Source of the DNA: Dehalococcoidia bacterium
GTDB taxonomy: Bacteria; Chloroflexota; Dehalococcoidia; UBA1151; UBA1328
Assembly (NCBI GenBank): GCA_030745955.1
Contig: JASLNQ010000126.1
Location: 1 to 6,600, forward strand
Direction of reading: 5' to 3'
Length of the DNA: 6,600 nucleotides
The notes under the pieces are model-generated. The model was given only the letters and a program-made list of their open reading frames with translations, ran no database searches and was not told the DNA's origin. Made by a program: the position numbers and the translations under genes. Of this stretch, positions 1 through 5,039 are shown one piece after another; positions within the stretch are counted from its first letter, which is position 1, and every line of letters begins with the position of its first letter.

Positions 1-50
1 CAGAGGTGTTCATGCCTCGGCTTCAGCTGGCGGCAAATCCGAGATAATGA

Positions 51-206
51 CTGGTAACGTTCGCGGGGGCAGGTCAGGCAAGTGGCGTTCTTGGGATTGG
101 TCTGCTAACACTGTATAACTGGGCCATCATGATTCTCGGAATTGCTTGGATTGTGATTGCGAGCCTGTGGATTTACATGGACACACGAAGAGCCGCGGTT
201 GACTAA
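51..206 (+). pseudogene. Fragment of a membrane-protein reading frame
   Basis: This 51-codon frame runs from the in-frame TAA-TGA pair at 45-50 to the TAA at 204-206. It encodes about 32 nearly continuous hydrophobic residues (roughly residues 12-43), enough for one long or two short membrane helices. A DTRR motif follows, giving a positive cytoplasmic end by the positive-inside rule. The only ATG codons are internal: the first, at 129, would give 25 residues and has no Shine-Dalgarno site. The frame upstream of 51 is closed by two consecutive stops and neither other frame reads like a membrane protein. I infer the degraded 3' end of a transporter-like gene, but a genuine small membrane peptide starting at 129 is possible. 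I do not recognise the family. Confidence 0.3.
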
Positions 207-411
207 GTCCATGACTCGGTGACCAAGAGTCAAAGCCGCCCCATCCCCCGGCATACCCGCGTATCTCAGTACATCAGTCCAACTCTGCCGCTGCTACCAA
301 GCCGTCGTCTGTAGCCTGCACGCGCGCTGTTTGGATGTAAGTGGGACTGGAGGTGACAGCTGTCGTCCTCAGCACCTCAACCTTCTCACACCCGTGTAAC
401 AACGGGGCAGG

Positions 412-555
412 GGGTTCTGTCAGAACTCAGGGCACTGGGTCCAATTGGCACCCGATCCAGACCCCCATATGTCTACTTTTGTATTCGCGGCGTCACCTTT
501 TCATGCCTCAACAATAGTAAAAACCAGGGTCGAGCCCTGAGTTCTGACAGATCCC
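412..555. mobile_element. 144-bp inverted-repeat element (MITE-like or IS remnant)
   Basis: The left arm (412-433) and right arm (534-555) are inverted copies. Positions 416-433 pair perfectly with 534-551 (core TCTGTCAGAACTCAGGGC), there is one mismatch at 415/552, and 412-414 pair with 553-555. Inside, CTGG (435-438) pairs with CCAG (524-527), so the whole element would fold into a long hairpin. Each arm also carries a smaller palindrome (TTCTG-T-CAGAA on the left). The interior of about 100 bp has no credible ORF. Two long terminal inverted repeats around a short non-coding core is the form of a MITE or of an insertion sequence that has lost its transposase. I see no clear target-site duplication. 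The IS family is not assigned. Confidence 0.6.
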
Positions 556-591
556 TATCGACCGTATCCCACAGCCGCAGTGCTTTACGTG

Positions 592-630
592 GGCAGCTCG
601 AACTGGTCGATGAAAGTTCTGCCTTTCATC
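592..630 (+). other. Two mutually exclusive hairpins before a terminator
   Basis: Structure A pairs GGCA (592-595) with TGCC (620-623) and GAACT (600-604) with AGTTC (615-619), leaving a 4-nt bulge and a 10-nt loop. Structure B is a perfect 8-bp stem GATGAAAG (609-616) with CTTTCATC (623-630) and a 6-nt loop. The two share bases and cannot form together. They lie 24 nt upstream of a strong terminator. This could be the 3' part of a small RNA or of an attenuated transcript entering from the left. No known riboswitch was recognised and neither arm clearly competes with the terminator stem. Confidence 0.25.
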
Positions 631-653
631 TCCTCAGCTCTACCATTTCGCCG

Positions 654-686
654 AAAAAACCCCCCGATCAGGTCGGGGCTTTTTTT
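654..686 (+). terminator. Rho-independent terminator upstream of the dehydratase
   Basis: A stem CCCCGA (662-667) / TCGGGG (673-678) closes a 5-nt loop. It is preceded by six A (654-659) and followed by seven T (680-686), so the A and T tracts can lengthen the helix. The flanking tracts would let it act in both directions. No intact gene lies just upstream, so it ends either readthrough from the left or an unannotated small RNA. Its core stem is identical to that of the terminator after the dehydratase gene. Confidence 0.8.
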
Positions 687-759
687 GTGGTACCCAAACC
701 GGGTGGCGTTCTACCGGGGGACGGGCCGGTATTTTCACGCGATGCCACGACCATACCTA

Positions 760-788
760 TGGACACGCCATCCGTTCGATCATAGGAT
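760..788 (+). promoter_or_regulatory. Housekeeping-type promoter of the dehydratase gene
   Basis: The -35 hexamer TGGACA (760-765) matches TTGACA at 5 of 6 positions. After an ideal 17-bp spacer comes TAGGAT (783-788), a good match to the TAGRRT -10 form common in actinobacteria. Transcription would start near 795, leaving a leader of about 40 nt with the Shine-Dalgarno site. A dyad CCTATG (756-761) / CATAGG (781-786) spans both hexamers and a smaller ATGG/CCAT dyad (759-762, 768-771) sits inside it. Either could be an operator, though arms this short can occur by chance. Confidence 0.55.
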
Positions 789-821
789 GCCGCGAAATTG
801 GACTTTATCCGCTGACCGACC

Positions 822-826
822 GGAGG
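822..826 (+). promoter_or_regulatory. Shine-Dalgarno site that fixes a TTG start
   Basis: GGAGG lies 8 nt upstream of TTG at 835-837. From this codon the protein opens with MKITKV, the usual beginning of the enolase-superfamily N-terminal domain. The in-frame ATG at 580 has no such site and would translate the terminator at 654-686. Confidence 0.75.
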
Positions 827-834
827 CACACAGA

Positions 835-2010
835 TTGAAAATCACTAAAGTCACCCCGTGGTTGATCGAGGCCCCATCGCCTTATCTCGAAACCGCAAAC
901 GATTCCCGGACGCCCCGCAACCGTGAGTACGTGTTCGTGGAGGTCAGCACCGATGAGGGGGTGACCGGCTGGGGCGAGATCACGGGTACCTCAGCGGTAT
1001 CGAACCGCTCGGTGTGTGCCGCGATGCGTCATGTAAGCGACCTGATCGAGGGTGATGACCCCCGCCTGATCGAAATGATCTGGAACAAGATTTTCAGGTC
1101 GTTCACCTACATGGGGTCACGCGGGGCTACCACGAACATCATTAGCGGCATCGATATCGCGTTGTGGGACATCCGTGGAAAGGTGCTTGGGCTGCCGATC
1201 TCGGAGCTGTTCGGTGGCCCCGTGCGCGAGGGTATTCCGATCTACTGTCACCCGAACGATGGGTCTTCTGTCGAGGATGCCGCTCAGCATGCAAAAGCGA
1301 TCGTTGAAACCGGCCAGAAGGCGTTGAAGACCGATCCCTGGCAGCCGCGTCACGAAGAGGAGTCGAACGGCTACCTGACCGGTAAGCTCAGCGCTGAGGC
1401 CGAGAATCACGGTGCCGACCTTATTGCAGCGGTCCGGGAAGCTGTCGGGCCCGATATCGAGATCTTGATCGACTGCCACGCCAGGTTCGACGCGCCAACT
1501 GCGATCCGGCTGGCGCGGAGACTCGAGCCGTACAACATCTTCTGGTTCGAGGAACCGGTACCCGTTGAGAGCCACCATGCGCTGAAGCAGGTAAGGGACC
1601 ACGTTGGGGTGCCGATCTGTGTCGGAGAGCGGATTCATACTCGCTGGGAGTTTGTGCCAATTCTTGAGAACGAACTCGCCGATTTCATAATGCCGGACGT
1701 CACTTGGACGGGTGGAATCACAGAGATCAAGAAGATAGCGACCCAGGCCGAGGCCTATTACGTGCCGATTTCACCGCACGACGCAAGTGGGCCGATCAAC
1801 GTGCTGGCCGGGGCTCATGCGATGGCTTCGGTGCCGAACCATTACAGGGTTGAGACCTCACGCGCAAAGCTGCACGCCTACGACGTGTTTATCGATCACC
1901 CGCTGGATATCCGGGGTGACAAGATCTTCCTGTCGGACCGGCCTGGCCTGGGTATCGAGCTCGACCGCGAGTACATGCGGGGTCACGTGTTGGATGGCTA
2001 CGGAGGGTAG
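835..2010 (+). CDS. Sugar-acid dehydratase, mandelate racemase/enolase superfamily (galactonate dehydratase-like)
   Basis: Predicted cytoplasmic Mg2+ enzyme of 391 residues that removes water from an aldonate-type acid to give a 2-keto-3-deoxy acid. Residues 1-125 form the N-terminal capping domain and about 130-370 the TIM-like barrel. Expected metal ligands are visible: D213 (LIDCHAR), E239 (WFEEP) and E265 (VGERIH). K165 sits in an LKTDPW motif. H215 follows D213, and H315 (SPHDASGP) with D288 (MPDVTW) forms the His-Asp dyad typical of galactonate-dehydratase-type members. Length fits the family. Translation starts at TTG 835, set by the Shine-Dalgarno site and conserved N-terminus. The gene stands alone between two terminators. 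Substrate is open: galactonate, another aldonate or an anhydro/lactone sugar acid are all possible, and a cycloisomerase role is not excluded. The superfamily call is firm, the exact reaction is not. Confidence 0.9.
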   Translation: MKITKVTPWLIEAPSPYLETANDSRTPRNREYVFVEVSTDEGVTGWGEITGTSAVSNRSVCAAMRHVSDLIEGDDPRLIEMIWNKIFRSFTYMGSRGATTNIISGIDIALWDIRGKVLGLPISELFGGPVREGIPIYCHPNDGSSVEDAAQHAKAIVETGQKALKTDPWQPRHEEESNGYLTGKLSAEAENHGADLIAAVREAVGPDIEILIDCHARFDAPTAIRLARRLEPYNIFWFEEPVPVESHHALKQVRDHVGVPICVGERIHTRWEFVPILENELADFIMPDVTWTGGITEIKKIATQAEAYYVPISPHDASGPINVLAGAHAMASVPNHYRVETSRAKLHAYDVFIDHPLDIRGDKIFLSDRPGLGIELDREYMRGHVLDGYGG

Positions 2011-2051
2011 TTTCCGGGGTTGTAGCGGAGCAGTTCAGCAGGTTTGAAACG

Positions 2052-2083
2052 AAAAGACCCCGATTTACTCGGGGTCTTTTTTT
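2052..2083. terminator. Bidirectional terminator between convergent genes
   Basis: A perfect 12-bp stem AAAAGACCCCGA (2052-2063) / TCGGGGTCTTTT (2069-2080) has a TTTAC loop and a T tract running to 2083. It starts 41 nt after the dehydratase stop. On the other strand the A tract becomes a U tract, about 64 nt past the stop of the minus-strand membrane-protein gene, so one structure can serve both convergent units. The inner stem CCCCGA/TCGGGG is the same as in the terminator at 654-686. Confidence 0.9.
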
Positions 2084-2146
2084 GCATTTTGTGCGTGTAC
2101 TGAAAATATTGCGGTACAGCAGTGCTGACGTGGATCCGTTCGGCGG

Positions 2147-2716
2147 TTAGCCCTCTGTCGCAGCGGCGTCGGCAGCGGCCTTCCACAGCTCAGCCGCATG
2201 CACCAGCTTCGCTGTCGCATCGTCGGCCCTGATCTGGTCGGCGACCATCGTGTCGAGGGAGTTCTGGAAATAATCCTCGAACAGGATCAGCCCGTCCTGG
2301 GTCGCCTTGAGGGCGTCGAGACCGAGCTGATATGAGGCCAGGTGCTGGTTCGGCACGTCGATCTCTCCCCACCGGTTGATCACAGCTTGCGAGTCGGTAA
2401 TCAGATCGTGTATTGAGTCCAGACTGAGCGAGAACAGGATGACGTGCTCACGCTGGGAGGTGACGTCCATGCTGTTGAAGGTGTCGACCATTTCGTTCCA
2501 ACGCCCGGTGATGTCGTTTTGCATCCCCACCACTTCAAAGGCCTGGGTTTCATACTCAGAAAAACCTCTGTCGCCGACGAAGGTGGTGGCCACGAATACC
2601 GTGACAACGAGTAGTGCGACTGTCGGGCTGAACAACGCCATTAGCAGAAGTCGGCGGGACAGGCCATTTGAGCCGGACTTACTCGTACCTGGTGTTGTTT
2701 CTAGCGTGTTGTTCAT
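2147..2716 (-). CDS. Single-pass membrane protein with helical external domain, unknown function
   Basis: The protein has 189 residues. A Ser/Thr/Gly-rich tail (1-20) and Arg-Arg at 21-22 precede one strong hydrophobic segment (about 23-48), so an N-in signal anchor is likely. The remaining 140 residues are polar, Asp/Gln/Ala-rich and look mostly helical, like ligand-sensing helical bundles of chemoreceptors and sensor kinases. No HAMP, kinase or methyl-accepting region follows, so it is at most a sensor-like input module. There is no recognisable Shine-Dalgarno site before the ATG at 2716. The small ORF upstream ends 7 nt earlier (TGA at 2726-2724), so translational coupling is possible. It is the last gene of the minus-strand operon behind the pseudo-receiver gene. 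Family not recognised. Confidence 0.7.
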   Translation of the reverse strand: MNNTLETTPGTSKSGSNGLSRRLLLMALFSPTVALLVVTVFVATTFVGDRGFSEYETQAFEVVGMQNDITGRWNEMVDTFNSMDVTSQREHVILFSLSLDSIHDLITDSQAVINRWGEIDVPNQHLASYQLGLDALKATQDGLILFEDYFQNSLDTMVADQIRADDATAKLVHAAELWKAAADAAATEG

Positions 2717-2723
2717 TTTTAAG

Positions 2724-2882
2724 TCAGTCGATGAGTACAGCGTTGATATTCGTCTGATTGGCTCCTGCGGAACCTGCTGCCCCGGTGGCGAGAGTGCGCA
2801 TCATACCCGATGGAACAGCCATGCTGTTCTTCCCGGCCCCATGGTAGCCGAAAGCCGGTGGGATTATGGTTTCCACCGGCAT
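2724..2882 (-). CDS. Possible 52-residue small protein
   Basis: An ORF of 52 codons starts at ATG 2882 and stops 7 nt before the membrane-protein gene. The product is rich in Ala, Gly, Asn and Met and has no clear membrane segment or known motif. Support: it fills an otherwise empty gap in an operon and its stop is well placed for coupling to a downstream start lacking a ribosome site. Against: only a weak GGGA-type site precedes the ATG, and the frame stays open to 3269 behind it, so its openness is not significant. Strong hairpins also cover both the ATG and the internal ATG at 2822-2820. The internal start has a better site (GGGAAG) and would give 32 residues. The interval may instead be a structured RNA. 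Confidence 0.3.
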   Translation of the reverse strand: MPVETIIPPAFGYHGAGKNSMAVPSGMMRTLATGAAGSAGANQTNINAVLID

Positions 2883-2909
2883 AGTCCCAACGGCCGGTAA
2901 TTCCGACCG
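2760..2909 (-). ncRNA. Candidate structured RNA in the operon spacer
   Basis: Read on the minus strand, four compact hairpins follow in series. H1 is CGGTCGG (2909-2903) / CCGGCCG (2897-2891) with one G-U. H2 is GCCGGTGG (2880-2873) / CCACCGGC (2861-2854), perfect. H3 is GAACAGC (2829-2823) / GCTGTTC (2819-2813), perfect with a 3-nt loop. H4 is GGTTCC (2774-2769) / GGAGCC (2765-2760) with one G-U. The 5' arm of H2 can also pair with ACCGGC (2898-2893), and its 3' arm CCGGC with GCCGG (2837-2833), so a 1:2/3:4 versus 2:3 switch is possible. No T-tract terminator is present. It could be a cis-regulatory element, a processing site or a small RNA. No known riboswitch class was recognised. Confidence 0.35.
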
Positions 2910-2928
2910 ATGAGCGTGTTCGGTATTC

Positions 2929-3615
2929 CTATGCCTTTGCCGGGGCGGCCGGAACGCTGGAGTCCTCTGAATCTTCCGGAATGTCTTCAACACGGAAGGT
3001 TTGGATCTGGCCGTTCCATCGGAACATGCGACCACGGTTCTCTTTCGCAGCAATCCGGCGTTCTTTCGTAGAACCTTCGAGAATCCGGTCGAGAATCGCA
3101 TCGACAGAGTTTTCAACCACACCGAGCAGAGTCCGGTCAATCCGTTCGTCGATATAGGGAATGCCCCAGGACGAACCCTGGATGGCTTTCGCAAGGAGTT
3201 CGGGTGTGCGAGCTGTAGCGGTAAGGACGTATGACCACTCGAGGCCAAGCCCGGTCGGGACCATAGCAAGTCGCTCCGGGTCGGTGTACGGCGATACGAT
3301 CACGATACCGATAGTCGGGTTGATCTTGCGCAGTGCGAAGGCGGTATCGATGCCACCGAGCTCGTAGCCGAGGTCGATGTCGATAATTGCAACGTCCGGG
3401 CGCAGGAGCACTGCCCGCTCGACTGCGGAATCACGGTCCTGGGCACCACCGAGCATCTTGCTGGTCCTGCTCTTCCCGACCGCGTCGGCGAGTGTTTCGA
3501 TGAACCGGGCAGACCTTGCCGCGATCATGACTTTGGTAGCGACTTTCGCGAGCCGGTCGCTGGCCGTGGCTGTCCGCTTTGCTCGGTACTGTCGTCGTTT
3601 GAATGTGATTCTCAT
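2929..3615 (-). CDS. Pseudo-receiver (response-regulator-like) protein without output domain
   Basis: The protein has 228 residues. After a basic N-terminus (about 1-25), residues 27-150 follow the receiver pattern: MIAARSARFIETL aligns with strand 1, RPDVAIIDIDL carries the phospho-acceptor-equivalent D79, and IVIVSPYTD the switch S108. The paired acidic residues that bind Mg2+ are replaced by A33-R34, and the conserved lysine by T132 (SYVLTAT). Ordinary aspartate phosphorylation is therefore unlikely. The C-terminal part (150-228) has no helix-turn-helix I can recognise and ends in an acidic, Pro/Ala-rich tail. The start is supported by GGAG 8 nt before the ATG. It appears to lead the operon that also holds the membrane protein. 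Likely a protein-interaction receiver, but partner and role are unknown. Confidence 0.75.
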   Translation of the reverse strand: MRITFKRRQYRAKRTATASDRLAKVATKVMIAARSARFIETLADAVGKSRTSKMLGGAQDRDSAVERAVLLRPDVAIIDIDLGYELGGIDTAFALRKINPTIGIVIVSPYTDPERLAMVPTGLGLEWSYVLTATARTPELLAKAIQGSSWGIPYIDERIDRTLLGVVENSVDAILDRILEGSTKERRIAAKENRGRMFRWNGQIQTFRVEDIPEDSEDSSVPAAPAKA

Positions 3616-3747
3616 GGTTGTCGCTCCGCACTGTCTGGAAGTTGCGCACCGGTCACCTCAACGTGTGATGAAGGTGTGCCGTGCCATCAGATTGCGTGTT
3701 TCTACCTACCGGCAGGAGTCCAGCGGGGTCATCGGGGTGAGCCAAAG

Positions 3748-3779
3748 GGATCATGTCAGTGCAGATTGCACGATGATCC
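3748..3779. repeat. Two-tier inverted repeat in the gap before the receiver gene
   Basis: GGATCAT (3748-3754) pairs with ATGATCC (3773-3779), and inside it GTGCA (3759-3763) pairs with TGCAC (3767-3771) around a 3-nt loop. The sides of the internal loop are unequal (4 nt and 1 nt). It lies about 133 bp upstream of the receiver-gene start with no T tract, so an operator or a leader-RNA hairpin is more likely than a terminator. Confidence 0.4.
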
Positions 3780-3831
3780 GTTCGGCTCCGCCAAACTGAG
3801 AACACGCCTGCCCGGCAACGGTGTGTTTGCG

Positions 3832-3864
3832 TTCCGGTTGGCGAAAGTTGTGATTCCGGTTGGC
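3832..3864. repeat. Two 11-bp direct repeats spaced 22 bp
   Basis: TTCCGGTTGGC occurs exactly at 3832-3842 and 3854-3864. The 22-bp period is about two helical turns, placing both copies on one face of the DNA, as is common for paired binding sites. They lie in the 272-bp gap between the dehydrogenase stop and the receiver-gene start, about 220 bp upstream of the latter. No other copy was noticed in the window. Confidence 0.4.
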
Positions 3865-3869
3865 ACGGG

Positions 3870-3885
3870 CGGCGCGTTTTCGCCG
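3870..3885 (-). terminator. Weak hairpin just after the dehydrogenase stop
   Basis: On the minus strand CGGCG (3885-3881) and CGCCG (3874-3870) form a 5-bp GC stem around AAAACG, beginning 2 nt after the TAG stop at 3890-3888. There is no U tract, so it is at best a weak terminator or an mRNA 3'-end stabiliser. Readthrough into the receiver operon is possible. Confidence 0.2.
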
Positions 3886-3887
3886 GA

Positions 3888-4931
3888 CTAGGTGTTGACG
3901 TGGACCTTGATCGATCCTGAGGTTTTGTCCCATGCCGCGTCGAACCCCGACTGAATGTCTTCCAGCCCTACCTGGTGAGTCACTATCTCGCGGTAGGGGA
4001 CGCTGCCGGAGGCGAGCAGGTCGATGGCGACCTCGTAGTCGTGGCGCCCGTCGATGACGCCGTAGCAGATCACCGACTGGATTCTGATTTCGCGGATCAG
4101 TGGGTCCAACAGGTCGAACTCCATCGGTATTTTCACTCCGCCCAGGTAGAGCATTGTGCCCTGGTTGCGGGTGGCCCGCATGGCCTGGTGGAACGAAGCC
4201 GACTGGTAGCCGCCGACCGATTCCACGACGAAGTCGGCACCGATGCCGTTCGAGGCTTCCATACAGGCATCCTCGAATGCACCCGGTTCCGAGCCGACCA
4301 CGATGTCGGCGCCCATCTTCCGTGCCGCGTCGGCCTGCTGGGGGTGTCTTGCAGAGGCTATGACAGTACGTGCGCCAAAGGCCTTCGCAGCGGCGATAGA
4401 AGAAAGCCCGATTGTTGCCGAGCCGACAACGCCGACGACGTCGTCCGGCTGCATGCGCCCGTAGCGCAGGCCGTGCACGCTGACGGCCATCGGTTCGACT
4501 ATCGCGCCATCGACCCAGTCGAACGAGTCGGGCAGCTTGAAAAGGCCGGCGGGGCGACGGGTCATGTATTCAGCGAAACCGCCGCCGGTGTCGGGTGCCA
4601 GGTTAGTGCAGTGCTTCCACTGGCCGTAGCGGCAGAAGTGGCAGGTGAGGCAGGCCCTTCCGGCCCCGACCATCTCGATGGCCACACGGTCGCCGACGCT
4701 CAGCCCGTGGTCGCCGTCGGGGATTTCCAGGACCTCGCCAGCTACTTCATGCCCGGACGGGAGGGACTGGGCCTCGGTGCGGCTCGTGGTCATGTGGAGG
4801 TCAGAACCGCAAATTCCGGTCTGCCGTACCCGGATCATCGCCGCCCCTTCGAACATTTCGGGCATCGGAATGTTTTGTACAACGTATTGCCCGGTCCCAT
4901 CGTCAAGCGCAGCCCGCATCGTGTCTGACAT
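3888..4931 (-). CDS. Zinc-dependent medium-chain dehydrogenase (sorbitol/idonate/threonine dehydrogenase type)
   Basis: Predicted soluble NAD(P)-dependent oxidoreductase of 347 residues acting on a polyol, sugar or sugar acid. The GroES-like domain carries catalytic-zinc ligands C41 (GICGSD), H61-E62 (SGHEVAG) and E146 (VEPMAVSVHG). Structural-zinc cysteines are C94, C97, C100 and C108. The Rossmann fold begins near 165, but its loop reads G170-SATI-G175: the middle glycine of GxGxxG is alanine. The acidic residue that usually ends strand 2 in NAD-specific members is absent, with S193 and R195 nearby, so NADP use is plausible (inference). I place the start at ATG 4931 because GGGGAAG (4948-4942) is well spaced for it but abuts the alternative GTG at 4940. 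It diverges from the DapA-type gene and probably shares its regulation. Substrate unknown. Confidence 0.9.
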   Translation of the reverse strand: MSDTMRAALDDGTGQYVVQNIPMPEMFEGAAMIRVRQTGICGSDLHMTTSRTEAQSLPSGHEVAGEVLEIPDGDHGLSVGDRVAIEMVGAGRACLTCHFCRYGQWKHCTNLAPDTGGGFAEYMTRRPAGLFKLPDSFDWVDGAIVEPMAVSVHGLRYGRMQPDDVVGVVGSATIGLSSIAAAKAFGARTVIASARHPQQADAARKMGADIVVGSEPGAFEDACMEASNGIGADFVVESVGGYQSASFHQAMRATRNQGTMLYLGGVKIPMEFDLLDPLIREIRIQSVICYGVIDGRHDYEVAIDLLASGSVPYREIVTHQVGLEDIQSGFDAAWDKTSGSIKVHVNT

Positions 4932-4966
4932 CGAAATCACTCTTCCCCTGGTGAACGCAACAGGTG

Positions 4967-4989
4967 GCGCATCTTATCTGACAATGCGC
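4967..4989. promoter_or_regulatory. Operator-like dyad in the divergent intergenic region
   Basis: GCGCAT (4967-4972) and ATGCGC (4984-4989) form a perfect 6-bp dyad 11 bp apart. Nested in it, offset by one base, is TTATC-T-GACAA (4974-4984), a near-palindrome resembling the TTGTC-N-GACAA sites of FadR-type GntR regulators of sugar-acid genes. On the minus strand TAAGAT (4976-4971) lies within it and could be the -10 box of the dehydrogenase gene, although no good -35 is seen. A repressor bound here could control both divergent genes. No regulator gene is visible in the window. Confidence 0.4.
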
Positions 4990-5039
4990 GGTGTATCCTC
5001 GGTGAGTCGAAATTCAGACCCCGAGACCACGAGCGAACG

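Larger units (their letters stand above)
207..834. other. Gene-free region upstream of the dehydratase
   Basis: No convincing coding region lies between the membrane-protein fragment and the dehydratase start. From 207 to 411 I see only weak structure: a 6-bp dyad TGACTC/GAGTCA (212-217 and 227-232) just after the preceding stop codon, and a 10-bp palindrome GACAGCTGTC at 355-364 that follows an SD-like GGAGGTGA (349-356) with no ATG or GTG start nearby. The rest holds the inverted-repeat element, alternative hairpins, a terminator, a promoter and an RBS, each listed separately. An ATG-started frame from 580 runs in phase into the dehydratase, but it reads through the terminator and is not credible as its N-terminus. 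Confidence 0.6.

Noticed and set aside
355..364. 10-bp palindrome GACAGCTGTC after an SD-like GGAGGTGA
   Set aside because: Neither an ATG/GTG start nor a promoter is placed to use it. A single short palindrome in a gene-free region is weak evidence.
585..655. tRNA-like strings on the minus strand (TGGTAGAGC, CAGTTCGAGCTG)
   Set aside because: Acceptor ends do not pair, the D stem lacks its 5' half, the T stem does not form, and the central hairpin has an 8-bp stem with a 6-nt loop.
360..786. Long open frame on the plus strand without ATG near its beginning, behind GGAGGTGA
   Set aside because: It crosses the inverted-repeat element, hairpins and terminator, and the peptide is Ser/Pro-rich without any recognisable fold.
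580..834. 85-residue N-terminal extension of the dehydratase from ATG 580
   Set aside because: It would translate the terminator at 654-686 and lies mostly upstream of the likely transcription start. TTG 835 has a good Shine-Dalgarno site and gives the family N-terminus.
2883..3269. Upstream part of a 181-codon minus-strand frame ending at 2724
   Set aside because: It overlaps the receiver-like gene in another frame and reads as Arg/Pro-rich shadow sequence. Only its last 52 codons lie outside that gene.
3975..4928. 317-codon open frame opposite the dehydrogenase
   Set aside because: It is antisense to a gene with all zinc ligands and Rossmann motifs in place. Long antisense frames are usual in GC-rich coding DNA.
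4978..4999. CTGACA / TATCCT as a promoter for the DapA-type gene
   Set aside because: The two hexamers are only 10 bp apart, too close for a sigma-70-type promoter.
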